64,000 nucleotides of DNA, taken from assembly GCA_029834535.1 (NCBI GenBank), contig JAQMWT010000533.1, positions 248,001 to 312,000 on the forward strand. The letters run 5' to 3'. Numbering within the stretch: the first letter of the stretch is position 1; the number at the start of each line of letters is the position of its first letter. This stretch comes from Chrysophaeum taylorii. Lineage: Eukaryota; Sar; Pelagophyceae; Pelagomonadales; Pelagomonadaceae. Of the stretch, positions 9,394 through 19,421 are shown piece after piece. The translations under genes were made by a program, and so were the position numbers. The notes beneath the pieces are model-generated. The model made no database searches. It was not told the origin of the DNA and was given only the letters and a program-made list of their open reading frames with translations.

Positions 9394-11737
9394 GACGGCT
9401 ATCAAAAAAGCCTAGTTTGTTAATATTACCACTAGTATGGTCACAAAAAAGCCTTGTGGTATGGTCGGAAATTTTGGTAACCAAATTGAAAATGTGCAGT
9501 TTGGTCACAAAAAAAGTATAGAAAGGTCGAAAAAGTGTCTGGTGCTTGCTTCAACCCAGTCCACTGATGAAGCCGAGATGTTCCGTTTGGGCGATCAATA
9601 GATTATGCAGAACAATGTAAGTTACCAAGTGCAAGTACACTGAACAACAGGCGCAAGAGGAACCTACTAACAAATCTCCCCTTGCAGCACGTTCTTCATT
9701 CACACCTTGGGAGCGTAAATTCAACAGCAAAACGCTTAATTTTTCTGAGGCATCTGTTGCTAGGTTCTCGCAAGAAGACCTACAACATATTTCAGCGTAT
9801 ACAACTGCTACCAGTCGTAGACGCAGCGAGCAACAGACCGAGGCACCCAGAGCCACTCCTGGCAACAACACAACTATCGATCAACCACAACGAAAAAACG
9901 CTGGAATATCGCCCTTTGATTTACAGAGTGGTGTGTGGGCGCTGGCAATCATGAGCCCGCCGCGTATGTAGCACTCGTCATTCCTTTTAAATTCATGCGC
10001 GTGATCATATATCTCAAGCTGCTAATGCAGCCTAACCTCTTCGCTGCAAATGTTTATTTTCATTTACGCATCACATGCCTGCCTATAAAAACATATGAGG
10101 GGAAAGAGCACCCCTCCGTATAACCAGCTAATTTATTATTTGGATACGTGTGCATCTATAAGATTGATGATCACGTTTGATTATACGTTCAATTTACACA
10201 TCGTCCGTATCGATGAGCGTATCGCACCGATTGTCCAAAACGCGACAAAATGCACATCATGCTAGTTAAGATCACTGTTTCATCCTTACAGAAACATCCT
10301 GAGGTTGGCTGTGTGAAGCGCTCGACGTGGCACTCTTTCTTAAACCGACAATGGGCGCCAGCTCTCTATTATTTCCGCTCCCGAGTGGAACAAAGCTGAT
10401 CTCAACATTACTTTCATGAAAGTAGTGAACGACAGTAGTGAACAACAGACCTCTTCCTTCGTCACTAGCGAAAAGGACGAAGGTGTTATAGTCGACGAGT
10501 TGACGGGCGGCAAGCTAGACGCTTCGTTGGCTCAACATGTTGCCGAACAAGCCCGAAGGACTACCACCCTCGTCCTATGAAGTCGATGTCCCTAACAACG
10601 TGCACGCCTCTCCGCGAGACGACAACCTCGGCGAAGTACCGGAACAAAAAATTGACGACAACTCGACCAGCGTCGATCAACACGAGCCCGACTCCGCCAG
10701 CGTCATCTCCGAGGAAATGCTGCCCGAGCTCATTACGGATGATTCAGAAAGCGAGATATCCGATGATAACGATGAACAGCGTGACCTCCGACCACGACTC
10801 GGAAAGCGAAATTGTTCTAGTCGTTCAACCGTGCGTCGCGGGCAACGCATCTTTCTCTTTCTTTTTCATTTCCAGGAACTCCCTCGGAATCCGAAATTGG
10901 AATCGACATGAGAAGCACCAGAAGAACCAATGATTCTCCTATAGCCACTACTACTCGCAAGTAATGCAAATATTGGGAATACGTGTCGACGGGACAAGCC
11001 TCAACGCGACGACGCGAGATTCCGCCAAGTATTATTCATTGATGAGAGACCCTCCCGATCGAGTCGATGAGAAACACGACGATTGAACCGATGCTATACG
11101 ACAGAACAGTTTCATTATTCATCGTGACGATGGAGAGTTCTTCGCGTATCGTGAGAATGGTGACGAACCAGCTGACGAGAGAACCACGATGAACGCCGAG
11201 TCTGCGATTGTAACAAAGTCTCGTCGCATTATCCACTCACCAACGCTGGAACAAGAACCTCGTTACGAGCGTATTTCTCGCCGCACGAGAGCGCATCTTT
11301 CCATATCAAGGACTGGAAAAGAATCACGCGTCTTCGTTCTGTGAGCCAATACAAGAGAAAGTCTTTCGAGTCATCAAGTGCTTCGATATAACGGGGAGTT
11401 TATCGTTTATGCACTTTTTTTTTTTTTGCAAAAACAGGAGCGTTTTCAATCAAGGATTCGACGGTCATCCCGGATCCGCGACGACGCGACGCTCTTAAAC
11501 GCGCTCTACACTCCCGCTTTGTTAGCTCTCAGGCCGGGACGTCGGGATGCAAGAAATTTCGGATGCGACGACGCGTCGTCGCAAACCGAAACTCACCACT
11601 GCGTTCTCTTTACTACCATATGATGTCTCGATTCTGCCACGACAACCAATTATTCCGCGTCTCGCGAGGAGGCCGATTGATTCCATCACGTCGTTTGAGG
11701 TTGAGGGTAGTGGCTGCCGTTGGGGTAGACAGGAAAA
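9394..11737. other. Repeat-derived intergenic tract
   Basis: No intact gene is supported. 9420-9540 is AT-rich, with GGTCACAAAAAA repeated three times in slightly different forms. 9650-9945 and 10420-10911 contain forward polar frames (Ser/Thr/Gln- and Asp/Glu-rich) that look like fragments of element proteins. 11036-11400 is similar in texture. A run of T bases lies at 11411-11425. Composition returns to GC-rich at about 11.65 kb, where the next host gene ends. Confidence 0.4.
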
Positions 11738-13003
11738 TCAGCCCCTTGCATGAGGCACGGCGCGGCAGCAGCCGCCGCGGCGGAGCTCGAAGTGGGCGTC
11801 GACATAGTCGACCTCCCAGATGCCGAAGAAGCCGTCGGCTTGGACGTCGACGGCGGCCCAGAGGACGAGACCGACGTTGCCGCCGCGGCGCCGAGTGGAT
11901 CGATGTTGTTGTTGATGGGATTCGGGGGTGTATGATTTTGAAAAATGGAGGGCGGGCGACGAAGATTCGGCTTTCTCGATGCGGCCGTCGAGTTGGAAGT
12001 GCCCCAGGTCGTCTCTGCCGGTGCCGGAGATGCGGTGTTCGGAGGAAATGGTAAGCGTGACGAGAAAGCGGTCCTTGAGGGAGCCGGAGGCATAATAAGT
12101 GTAGACTTCGAGGGCGAGGTCGTTGGGAAAACAAAAAGGGCAGGCATGCAGCTGCTGTTGGTCGGGCGGGAAGGCGAGGGCGAATTCGGGGAGGAAGATG
12201 TTGACGAGGGCCCGGGAAGCGTGCTTGCAAGCCATGCCTTGGCAGTATGCCGAGGTGCTTGTGCCTGGCGCCACGTGGAGGTTGAGCCTCGCGGAGGGCG
12301 AGGTGAGGAGCGCGGCGAGAGCCTTGCGCGCGGCGGGACAAAGTTGGGCATCGAGGCCGCAAGACGCGACTACGTTGGCGAGGGATGCAGCGGCGAGTTC
12401 TTGGATCGCGCCGAGCTCGTTTGAGAGGAGCGACAATAGCGCAGCAGCGGCACCGCGGTTGTGAAGCTCGCGGCAGACGCGAGGATTCTTGTCGGCCGAC
12501 ACGAGCGCCGTCGCCTCTAACGATTCCAGCGTCTCGCGTCGCCCCGCCACCGACGCCCGGTACTGTACAAAGAAACACGCCTTCTCAATCAAGGCCACGT
12601 ACTCTGTGACGGCCGCGCGGAAGGGATCAGTCCCGTGGCGGATCGAGACTTTGCGCCAGAGGTCGTCGAGGCCGTCGAGCCACGCCGCCGTCGACGCGCT
12701 CGCGCGGGCGTAGCCCCACACGAGGTCCATGCCGTCGCAGAATACCAACACGGCCATGCACAGGTCCGCGGGAAGCCTCCGCGCGAGCTCGCATCGCATG
12801 TCCTTTTCCTTCGAAACCGCCGCCGCCTCTGTTACGGTTGTTGTTGTTGTTCCTGTTTTCCGGTTCTCCATCATCTCGTCGAAGCGAACCAAGGAGGCGC
12901 GCAGCTCGCTCAACCGTAGGTGAGCCTCCTCCTGCTTGTGCTCGAGCTCGGCGAGCTGCGCGGCGCTCTCGCGCAACCACGCGGGCAACGAAAGGGAAGA
13001 CAT
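11738..13003 (-). CDS. F-box-like/armadillo-repeat protein with conserved C-terminal domain
   Basis: A 421-residue protein from an ATG at 13003. Residues 1-45 form a short coiled coil. Residues ~70-115 resemble an F-box (LARRLPADLCMAVLVF... then LDDLWRKV), which would bind SKP1 of an SCF ubiquitin ligase. Residues ~150-275 are helical with armadillo-like spacing (RELHNRGAAAALLSLLSN; EELAAASLANV-like) and probably bind a substrate. The C-terminal ~120 residues form a beta-rich domain with HFQLDGRI and FGIWEVDYVDAHFELRRGG, of unknown function. The gene is head-to-head with the exostosin-like gene, with only 57 bases between start codons. Family assignment is by texture and motif; the F-box call is moderate. 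Confidence 0.65.
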   Translation of the reverse strand: MSSLSLPAWLRESAAQLAELEHKQEEAHLRLSELRASLVRFDEMMENRKTGTTTTTVTEAAAVSKEKDMRCELARRLPADLCMAVLVFCDGMDLVWGYARASASTAAWLDGLDDLWRKVSIRHGTDPFRAAVTEYVALIEKACFFVQYRASVAGRRETLESLEATALVSADKNPRVCRELHNRGAAAALLSLLSNELGAIQELAAASLANVVASCGLDAQLCPAARKALAALLTSPSARLNLHVAPGTSTSAYCQGMACKHASRALVNIFLPEFALAFPPDQQQLHACPFCFPNDLALEVYTYYASGSLKDRFLVTLTISSEHRISGTGRDDLGHFQLDGRIEKAESSSPALHFSKSYTPESHQQQHRSTRRRGGNVGLVLWAAVDVQADGFFGIWEVDYVDAHFELRRGGCCRAVPHARG

Positions 13004-13060
13004 CGTCGCAATAACGCCGCTTCCGTTGTTAATAATATCTATCCGTTAGTCGTCGTCCCT

Positions 13061-14473
13061 ATGATGATGATGATGATGATGATGAGAGCCCTCGTCGTCC
13101 TCGTCGTCGTGATGGCTGAAAGCTCCCCTGTCGAGGGGGGGGGGACCAGCAAGGCAAGCGTCGAGGCGTGCCTCGCGAGGAAAACGGAAACGAGGACGGC
13201 GACGTGCCCTTCGAGGGTGTCGCGCGAGTGCCTGCGCGCGTCGGTCCCTTTCCGCACGCCCTACACGCGTATCAAGCGGTGCTTCGAATGCTGCGTGAGG
13301 CACTGGCTGGAGGTGTCCGGGCTCGCCGCGAACATCCGACACCACGTCGAACGGCTCAAGGTGCGAGGACACGGCAAGAGCCGCGCGAGCCCGGACTTGG
13401 CGGATTTTGGGCTTTTTGATCCGGTCGCGAACGTGCTCGTCCACACGCACGCCTTCGCCGCGATCTCGCACGTCCGCATGCACCCGTACCACGGCTGTAC
13501 CGTCACCCCGACCGCCCAGAACGCCTCGTTCGTTGTCGCGAGCCTCTATCAGTACGACCCGAACCTCGTCGTCGTCGGCAAGTTCCGGGACGCGATCGCG
13601 CAGCCGGCGAGCGAGCACGCGGCGTGCGTCCAGGCGATGCGATCCCACTACTCGCGCCTCGTCGTCGACCTCTGGCGCCAGTTCAAGTTCGTCCCCGAAA
13701 CAAAAGTCTTCGAACGGTCCAGCCTTTTGCTCGCGAACAACGTCGGGAACGTGACGAGCCCCCACTGTTCGTCCAAGGGCTTCGTCTGCTTGCCCGAGGG
13801 CCATCGCGCCTACGATAAGATTTTCGAAAGGACCATCGGCGTTCGCGCCGCTTCGGTCTGGCACGGAGTCTTGGAGCATCCGCGCTTGGAAGCCGTCGAG
13901 CGCCAACGCCGACTCGTCCTCTGCTGCTGCATGAACACCGATCCAAAGCACGGCTCGCGCCGCGACAAACTCGTGTATATGCAGCGCTTCCCCGAGTTTT
14001 TGTGTGCCGGGAGCGACAACAAGTACGACTCCAGGAACTCGAGATGGGCTGCGCAGCACCTTGGTCCCCCGCGACTCGACTTTGACGACGAATCGGCTCG
14101 GGCTATCGAGACCGACGTCCAGGCCAAAGTACAGCACGAATACGTGCTCCAGAAGGGCACCGTCGACGCCCACATGCCCCTGCTCCTCCTCAACTCCAAA
14201 TTTGTCTTCTCGCCCAACGGCGTCGCCGAGCAGTGCTTCCGCGAATACGAGGCCATGATCTCCGGCGCTTACCCGCTCGTCGACCACTCCTGGTGGGAAC
14301 CGCGCCGCGCCATGCTCGCTTCTCTCCCTGTCGTCCCCGTCCTCAACTGGTCCACCGTCACGCCCGCCTTTCTCGATGCCACCTGGGCCAAGATGGAGGC
14401 GCGCTCCTACGACGTAAAGCACCTCTTCCTCCCCTTCTACTACGACAAAATCCTCGCGTCGGTCGGCATGTAA
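13061..14473 (+). CDS. Exostosin-like (GT47-type) putative glycosyltransferase, secretory pathway
   Basis: A 470-residue protein. It begins with a run of eight Met codons made by an ATG microsatellite, then the hydrophobic RALVVLVVVM, a signal peptide or anchor, so a Golgi/ER lumenal location is expected. The start could be any of the eight ATGs. The C-terminal third matches the exostosin-type pattern: LLNSKFVFSPNGVAEQCFRE, YEAMISGAYPLVDHSWWEP, then LNWSTVTPAFLD, comparable to the SPRG...R.wEal..G.iPiv...W block of GT47 and related plant/algal proteins. The middle is Cys-rich (CCCMNTDPKHGSRRDKL). Substrate unknown; it likely transfers a sugar to a glycan or glycoprotein. It shares a 57-bp promoter with the F-box gene. 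Confidence 0.65.
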   Translation: MMMMMMMMRALVVLVVVMAESSPVEGGGTSKASVEACLARKTETRTATCPSRVSRECLRASVPFRTPYTRIKRCFECCVRHWLEVSGLAANIRHHVERLKVRGHGKSRASPDLADFGLFDPVANVLVHTHAFAAISHVRMHPYHGCTVTPTAQNASFVVASLYQYDPNLVVVGKFRDAIAQPASEHAACVQAMRSHYSRLVVDLWRQFKFVPETKVFERSSLLLANNVGNVTSPHCSSKGFVCLPEGHRAYDKIFERTIGVRAASVWHGVLEHPRLEAVERQRRLVLCCCMNTDPKHGSRRDKLVYMQRFPEFLCAGSDNKYDSRNSRWAAQHLGPPRLDFDDESARAIETDVQAKVQHEYVLQKGTVDAHMPLLLLNSKFVFSPNGVAEQCFREYEAMISGAYPLVDHSWWEPRRAMLASLPVVPVLNWSTVTPAFLDATWAKMEARSYDVKHLFLPFYYDKILASVGM

Positions 14474-15034
14474 TTTTTTATATTATGTTGTACTTCGCTT
14501 GATCCCCTCGCTTGCCGCACGCTTGCGATGTGAAGTGGAGGAGGACGGTGCCTCGTCGTACCCTGCACAATTTTGCATGCTCCTCGCGTAGATTGCTTGA
14601 CCTGTTCGACTTCCGGGCTGGAAGCCGGAGGAACGTTCGCCGCGGGACAGATCTTTGCCAACCGCCCCGGGACGCAGAAGGAAACGTCTGTTAACGACAT
14701 GTACGGTAGTTTCCAGTCACTTGTCGCGGACTCCGCGTCGCGCGGCGACAGCCGTCAAATCCCCCCGATGCTCTTTCCCCTGTGATTCCGATCCTGCTCG
14801 CTTCGGCGCTCGGATTATTAGCCTACCCCCCGTGCATGCACTGGGCTGGCCTATGTCAGCTATAGTGTTATAGTCTCTTCACTTCTTCACAATACAATGT
14901 CATTTCCGGCGTTTTCAAGATTACGTGCGCTCGGCGCAATTCTAGTCAATCCTTCAATTTTCGAACGTTGTCGTCGTCGTCGTCGTCGTCTCGCATCGCG
15001 CCGTCGCGACGCTGATCTCGTCTTGAAGAAGAAT

Positions 15035-15129
<95 letters not shown>

Positions 15130-16683
15130 CTTCGGGAAAAAAACTGTTCCATCAGAGACAGGGACGAGGAAAGTAAAAGAATCTACGCGAGCACCTAGTC
15201 TTAACAGACCAGCGTGACCAAGGGCGAACGAACACTACGTAGCATGATTTAGCTCGGCGTGAGAGCAAAAAACATCCTTAGCGCTAATCATCGTATCCTT
15301 CGAACGTCACGCACGCAATTCTTGTCGCGCGACTGTTTGTTCAACGCACACAAAATAAAATGTTCGCGGCCGCCGTCGGCATGTCGGGGTCAATCTCCGA
15401 TGGTGTAAAAAAATGACATGATGCACCGCGGTGGAATCGACGGTTGTCGCACGAGTGGGGGTCGAGCTCTTTGAAAACGAGGGCGCCGTCAAAGATGAAC
15501 AATTTGTCATCCTCTACCGTCAGCCAGCGCGCAGATGAGGCTGCGATCCCCCAAAAGCACATTTCGCAGCGAAGTTGCACGCCCACCGTTCCCGCCTGGT
15601 TGTCGCCAAACTCGCAGACGATGAGCTCGTCGAGTCGACAGCATCTGCTCTGTCGTCACGAGGCGCAAAGGCGCCAATGACACGCGCCAGCCAGTGGCGC
15701 GCGCACGTCGATCCAAGTCGAAAGTTGCGCGCGTATCAGGTAGAATCGCGGAGCCACAATAGAAGTTTGCGAACCAACGAGAGCGTTCAATGCAGTCAGT
15801 CAAACCTGCTCTCGGACGCCGCCGACGCTCCAATGCAGCACAGTCAAAAATTTCTCTTACCGTGGGCTGGATGGAGGCCGAGGGCCTGCGTGTCATCAAG
15901 CGAGATGAATCGCGACGTCCGAAAAGTAATGAACGAGTCGCACTATCCGTGGAGGACCTCGAGCAAGCAAGTTTCAGAGCGCAATCCACGCCGTGTTTAT
16001 ACAGCAGCCGTTGACGTCAATAATGACCCCAGATAGCGAGCAACTTGACGTCCTCTTCTGCCGCAGAGACGTGCGATCCCCAGCGCGCACCCGACGACGA
16101 ACATCGCCAGCAGGGGATGTTGCCCCGCATGCACCTACTTCTCCCGGAGGCCGAGGGCCAAGCCGAGACAGAGACTCTTTGATGACCCAGCCCCGCGTTG
16201 CCAACCCCCTCGTTGCCAACGAATTGAGCCCCGGTCGGCCTCCTCTAGATTGCGAAATAGTCTCCACGACCGCGGCAACAGCTCCTCTCGCCTCCCCGCT
16301 TTATCAACTTGCCATCATGTGGCCCCGAGCGCAATGGCATCTGCTTAGCGGCTCTTCGACCTCTGCGCTTGGCCCGGGCCCCCTCCTCCGAACTCACCAA
16401 CAATAGCCCGGAAGTTGCAATCGGGCGGCCGTGCTTGCGGCGGCGTTGGCGATGCAGTGGGCGCTGAGGAAGAGGACGCCGTTGTCCATTAGGGGTAGCC
16501 CTGAGCCCTCCTCCGAAGCGAAATAAAGGGCACAGAAAATTATATACAGGCGGGCGGGAGATCTCCGCGTTGCATTGATAAGCCGCATTCTGCTGGACCA
16601 TCTACTATCTCTCGCACCTACATCCGCCCACCGGCCCCAGATAATTATGCGGCGTGGTAGCGCGGCGAGTGTTGGCGACGCCG
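14474..16683. other. Intergenic region, no supported gene
   Basis: Apart from the TTTA microsatellite I see no supported gene. On the minus strand, 15340-15620 holds a plausible exon-like stretch (RWLTVEDDKLFIFDGAL...) ending at a stop beside AATAAA-like sequence, but no convincing continuation upstream, so it may be a decayed gene. 16050-16680 lies upstream of nothing identifiable and downstream of the DM10 gene. A TGACGTCA-like site at 16012 stands alone. Confidence 0.4.
15032..15129. repeat. (ATTT)n microsatellite, ~98 bp
   Basis: About 24 nearly perfect tandem copies of ATTT. It is open in one forward frame only because the repeat has no stop (LFIYLFIY...), so that frame is not a gene. 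It is preceded by a shorter CGT run at about 14969-14990. Confidence 0.97.
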
Positions 16684-17360
16684 TCACTCGTCACGACGTT
16701 CGGAATTCGACGCCAGATATAGATCTTCGAGGATGTTGAAAGTGTCGGCGAGTGGGACGTTGTCGGGCTGCCCGAGGCGCTGCTGGAGAAAGGCGATATC
16801 GCGGAGCATGAGCCGCAGTGAGGCGGTGCCTTTTAGTTTGTGGTCGCGCGGCGGCCTCGAGCGCCCTCCTCCGTCGTTGCCCAGGCACTGCTTTCCGGAC
16901 GGAAGACTGCGAACTATCGCGCCTTGCCGGACGAGCTTGTGCACCAGGTCGTCCTGAATTGCCGACAAGCGCTTCGCCTCCGACTCGAGCCATCGCAGCG
17001 TGGCCGAGTCCGTCTGCAAACGCGCGCGCGTGGGAGTGCGAAAGACGACGGACGTCTCGCGTACCTGTCTCAGGGTGACCATTCGGCCAAACAGACTAAG
17101 TTTGCAACCGACGTGGAGGTCGCAGGCCTCTATTGGGCCGAACCTGGGAGTTGTCACGTCACACACCAAGAAGAAAACATCACGCACTTTCCAACGAGAT
17201 GCGAGAGGGTGTAGTGCTCCGATTTCTTTCTGTTCAGCCACACGACGCAGCTGCCGTCGTCGGTGTTGAACTTGAGCGACAACTCGCGTCGAGTGTTTTT
17301 GCCGCCGTCTTGCTCGCGCCACCAAGAGGTGAAGGTGAGCGCCTTGGGCGGCGGCAGCAT
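16684..17360 (-). CDS. DM10-domain ciliary protein (two exons)
   Basis: The exons are 17360-17188 and 17143-16684, joined across a 44-nt intron (17144-17187, donor GTGCGT, acceptor CAG); they give exactly 210 codons plus stop. Residues ~8-100 form a DM10 domain: LTFTSWWRE, then a charged LSLKFNTDDGSCVVWLNRKK strand pair, HLVGKFGPIEACDLHVG and LSLFGRMVTLRQV. This matches the DM10 fold of NDK7 and EFHC proteins, inner components of motile axonemal doublets. The rest is helical and unassigned, with no NDK kinase domain. The start at 17360 is chosen because the domain begins at once and the upstream Asn/Gln-run frame is promoter. The gene is head-to-head with the DNAAF6-like gene, another cilium gene, 87 bases away, which supports the call. 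Confidence 0.78.
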
Positions 17361-17447
17361 ACAAATATATCCTATGTTGTAGTTGTTGTTGTTGTTGTTG
17401 GTGCATGATGACGTCACCAACGGATCATTCGTCAAGAGCCGTCGCAC
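17361..17447. promoter_or_regulatory. Bidirectional promoter of two cilium genes with CRE-like TGACGTCA
   Basis: The 87 bases between the start codons of the DM10 gene (minus) and the DNAAF6-like gene (plus) must hold elements for both. A perfect palindrome TGACGTCA, the classic bZIP/CRE site, lies at 17409-17416. A TATA-like AAATATAT sits at 17364-17371, right against the DM10 start, and a (GTT)n run at 17383-17400. The role of the palindrome is inference. Confidence 0.5.
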
Positions 17448-17999
17448 ATGTCGTCGTCGTCGTCGTGCCTTGGGCAGTCAGAGATTGGGGCGTTGCACAA
17501 CCTGCTCAGAGAGCATCAGGAAAAGGAGGACGTCCTCGGACCGAGTCAGACGCAGGTTGTGTCGGTGGATCCCGCGGCGGCCGCCGAGGCCTTTAAATTG
17601 AAGAAGAAGAAGGAGGCGAATGCCATTTGGCAAGAAGACGAGATTCCGAGCGAGGATGCTTTGGGGTTTATGTTCGAGCCCACCGACGAGCGCCAGAGCG
17701 CCTCGTTTGAAATGGTCTACAAGCAGCTCGTGAACTCCGAGGACGTTTACCTCGGGACCGAGAAGACGCCGTCGTCGTGCCACTGCGACGCCATCGTCTA
17801 CAAAATTTCGTTTCCGGGGCATCGTCACGCCGAGCTCGCCGTCGAGGTAACGCGCACCACGCTTCGCGCCGAGTCGTCGAGGCTCAAGCTCGCGCTCTAT
17901 TTGCCCCAGCCCGTCGTCGCCGACCGAGGCAAGGCCGAGTGGGATGCAAAAACTAGCGTCCTCTCTATCACGCTCCCCCTCGCGACCGACGAGTGGTAG
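17448..17999 (+). CDS. DNAAF6: DNAAF6/PIH1D3-like dynein axonemal assembly factor
   Basis: A 183-residue protein with an ATG at 17448. Residues 2-14 give SSSSSCLGQSEIGALHNLL and the middle has the family signature EANAIWQEDEIP, followed by FEMVYKQLVNSEDVYLG and then SSCHCDAIVYKISFPGH, closing with a CS-like beta domain (LKLALYLPQPVVAD, TSVLSITLPL). This matches PIH1D3 (DNAAF6, Twister) along its length, including the IW..EE.P and VG.EDVFLG blocks. In animals and algae it acts in the cytoplasm with HSP90/HSP70 co-chaperones to preassemble outer and inner dynein arms. Length is slightly shorter than the human protein. No intron is seen. Its partner across the promoter is a DM10 axonemal gene. 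Confidence 0.88.
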   Translation: MSSSSSCLGQSEIGALHNLLREHQEKEDVLGPSQTQVVSVDPAAAAEAFKLKKKKEANAIWQEDEIPSEDALGFMFEPTDERQSASFEMVYKQLVNSEDVYLGTEKTPSSCHCDAIVYKISFPGHRHAELAVEVTRTTLRAESSRLKLALYLPQPVVADRGKAEWDAKTSVLSITLPLATDEW

Positions 18000-18119
18000 T
18001 CAAGTTTTTAAAAACAACAAGGAGTTGTTGCGTCGACAACAACGCGCACGTACCTCCCCTCCCTCTCCCCTGACGTACGAAAATGAAGTCCATTGCCGAC
18101 GCCGCCGCCGCCGCCGTTA
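18000..18119. terminator. Convergent 3' ends of DNAAF6 and FolC-type genes
   Basis: Only 120 bases separate the two converging stop codons, so the 3' untranslated regions must be short or overlap. A GCC/GCCG run sits at about 18097-18115. No AATAAA is seen, only AT-rich TTTTTAAAAACAAC just after the DNAAF6 stop. Confidence 0.35.
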
Positions 18120-19421
18120 TTATATGTCACGCAGCCTGACCCAGTCGTCCAAGGGGAAGGCGGAAGGGTCGAGGTGAAAGGCCCACTCGCGGGCCTCGGC
18201 CGCGACGTAGAGGGAGCCGCAGACGAGGAGGTTGGGATAAGCAGCAGCGGAATCGAGGGCTGCGGACGTGGAGGGCGGGGAAGCAGGTTGGGCCGGGATA
18301 ACTTTGGGGTTGAAGCGCTTGGCCAAGTCGGCGGCGCGCGCGGGTCGCTTGGAGGGCGGGAGATCGCGGCCGTAGGCGGCCTCGACCGTCACGACGGCGC
18401 TCACGTTTCGAGCGTTGGCCTCTATCGCCCCCAGCATGTCTTCTTTTTCCTCGCCGCACCCAAATATCACGAGCCAACGGACGCCGGGAAAACGCGCGTC
18501 GGCGTCGCGGAAGAGGCGCGATATCGAGTCGCCGTTGTGCGCGGCGTCGACCAGGAGCCGGCGGCCTCGGAGCTCTACGATCTCGAAGCGCGCCGGCCAT
18601 CGCGCTCCCCGAAAATCTGGTTCCGGAACGCCGAGCTCGACGGTCGCGCGATGCGCGAGGGCGCGGTTCTCGTCGGCGGTCGAAGCCCCCGACGAAGGGA
18701 CCACCTCGAGCGCGGCGCCGACGTCCGCCGCGCGTTTCCCGAGGGCACTCATCGCCTCCGGAGCCTGCGTTGCCGGCGTCAACGCGAGCTTCCCCGGCCG
18801 CATGATCCCGGCCTTGTGCGCGGCGATCTCGGAGAGCGTCGACCCGAGCAAGGCCGTGTGGTCGTAGGATATGGAGGTTATCACGCTCAAAGCGACGTCC
18901 TCGGGCTCGGTGAAATTAGTGCTGTCGTAGGAGCCTCCGATGCCAGCTTCGAGGATGACGACGTCGCACGAACGCTCGGCAAAATAGAGGAGGGCCGTCG
19001 CCAAAAGTCGGTCGAAGAAGACGGCCCCCCACCCCTTTTCATCGCCGGCGCGGTCGACGGCGGCGACGCGGTCGAGCGCTTCGCCGCCGAAACGCGCGAG
19101 GTCGTTCGAGCTGATCGGTGTTCGCCCGATTCGCATCCGCTCGCGCGCTGAGTGGAGGTGCGGACTCGTGAAGCACCCGACCACGCCGTGTCCCTCGAGC
19201 CCCGCGCGCACCAGCTCGCACACGCTCCCCTTCCCCTTGGTCCCCGCCACGTGCACATACCTTCCCACACCCCCGATCTCCCTACTCAACGACCGAAAGA
19301 ACGCGAGCCGCCGTCTCGCGCGTTCCGCGGCAGACATATTCAGCCGTCGAGGGTGCACGGCGGGCGCCGCGAGCAGCTCCTCGATCACGCGACGGCGGGG
19401 TTGCTGGACTCTTGGAAACAT
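18120..19421 (-). CDS. Folylpolyglutamate/dihydrofolate synthase (FolC family)
   Basis: A 433-residue Mur-ligase-family enzyme that uses ATP to add glutamate to folates (or to dihydropteroate). The P-loop GTKGKGS is at 60-66, followed by GCFTSPHLHSARERMRI, the folate/Mg loop. VVILEAGIGGSYDSTN and ISYDHTALLGSTLSEIA with HKAGIMRPG are standard FolC motifs, and the glutamate-ligase C-terminal domain starts at about 290 with LVDAAHNGDS. Length is normal and there is no intron. The start at 19421 gives the family's N-terminal helix (RRRVIEELLAAP). Eukaryotic FPGS and DHFS cannot be told apart here. No clear organellar leader is visible, though the Arg-rich N-terminus could act as one. Confidence 0.9.
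   Translation of the reverse strand: MFPRVQQPRRRVIEELLAAPAVHPRRLNMSAAERARRRLAFFRSLSREIGGVGRYVHVAGTKGKGSVCELVRAGLEGHGVVGCFTSPHLHSARERMRIGRTPISSNDLARFGGEALDRVAAVDRAGDEKGWGAVFFDRLLATALLYFAERSCDVVILEAGIGGSYDSTNFTEPEDVALSVITSISYDHTALLGSTLSEIAAHKAGIMRPGKLALTPATQAPEAMSALGKRAADVGAALEVVPSSGASTADENRALAHRATVELGVPEPDFRGARWPARFEIVELRGRRLLVDAAHNGDSISRLFRDADARFPGVRWLVIFGCGEEKEDMLGAIEANARNVSAVVTVEAAYGRDLPPSKRPARAADLAKRFNPKVIPAQPASPPSTSAALDSAAAYPNLLVCGSLYVAAEAREWAFHLDPSAFPLDDWVRLRDI

Noticed and set aside
14897-15217. Reading frame containing LFIYLFIY repeats
   Set aside because: It exists only because ATTT repeats contain no stop in that frame.
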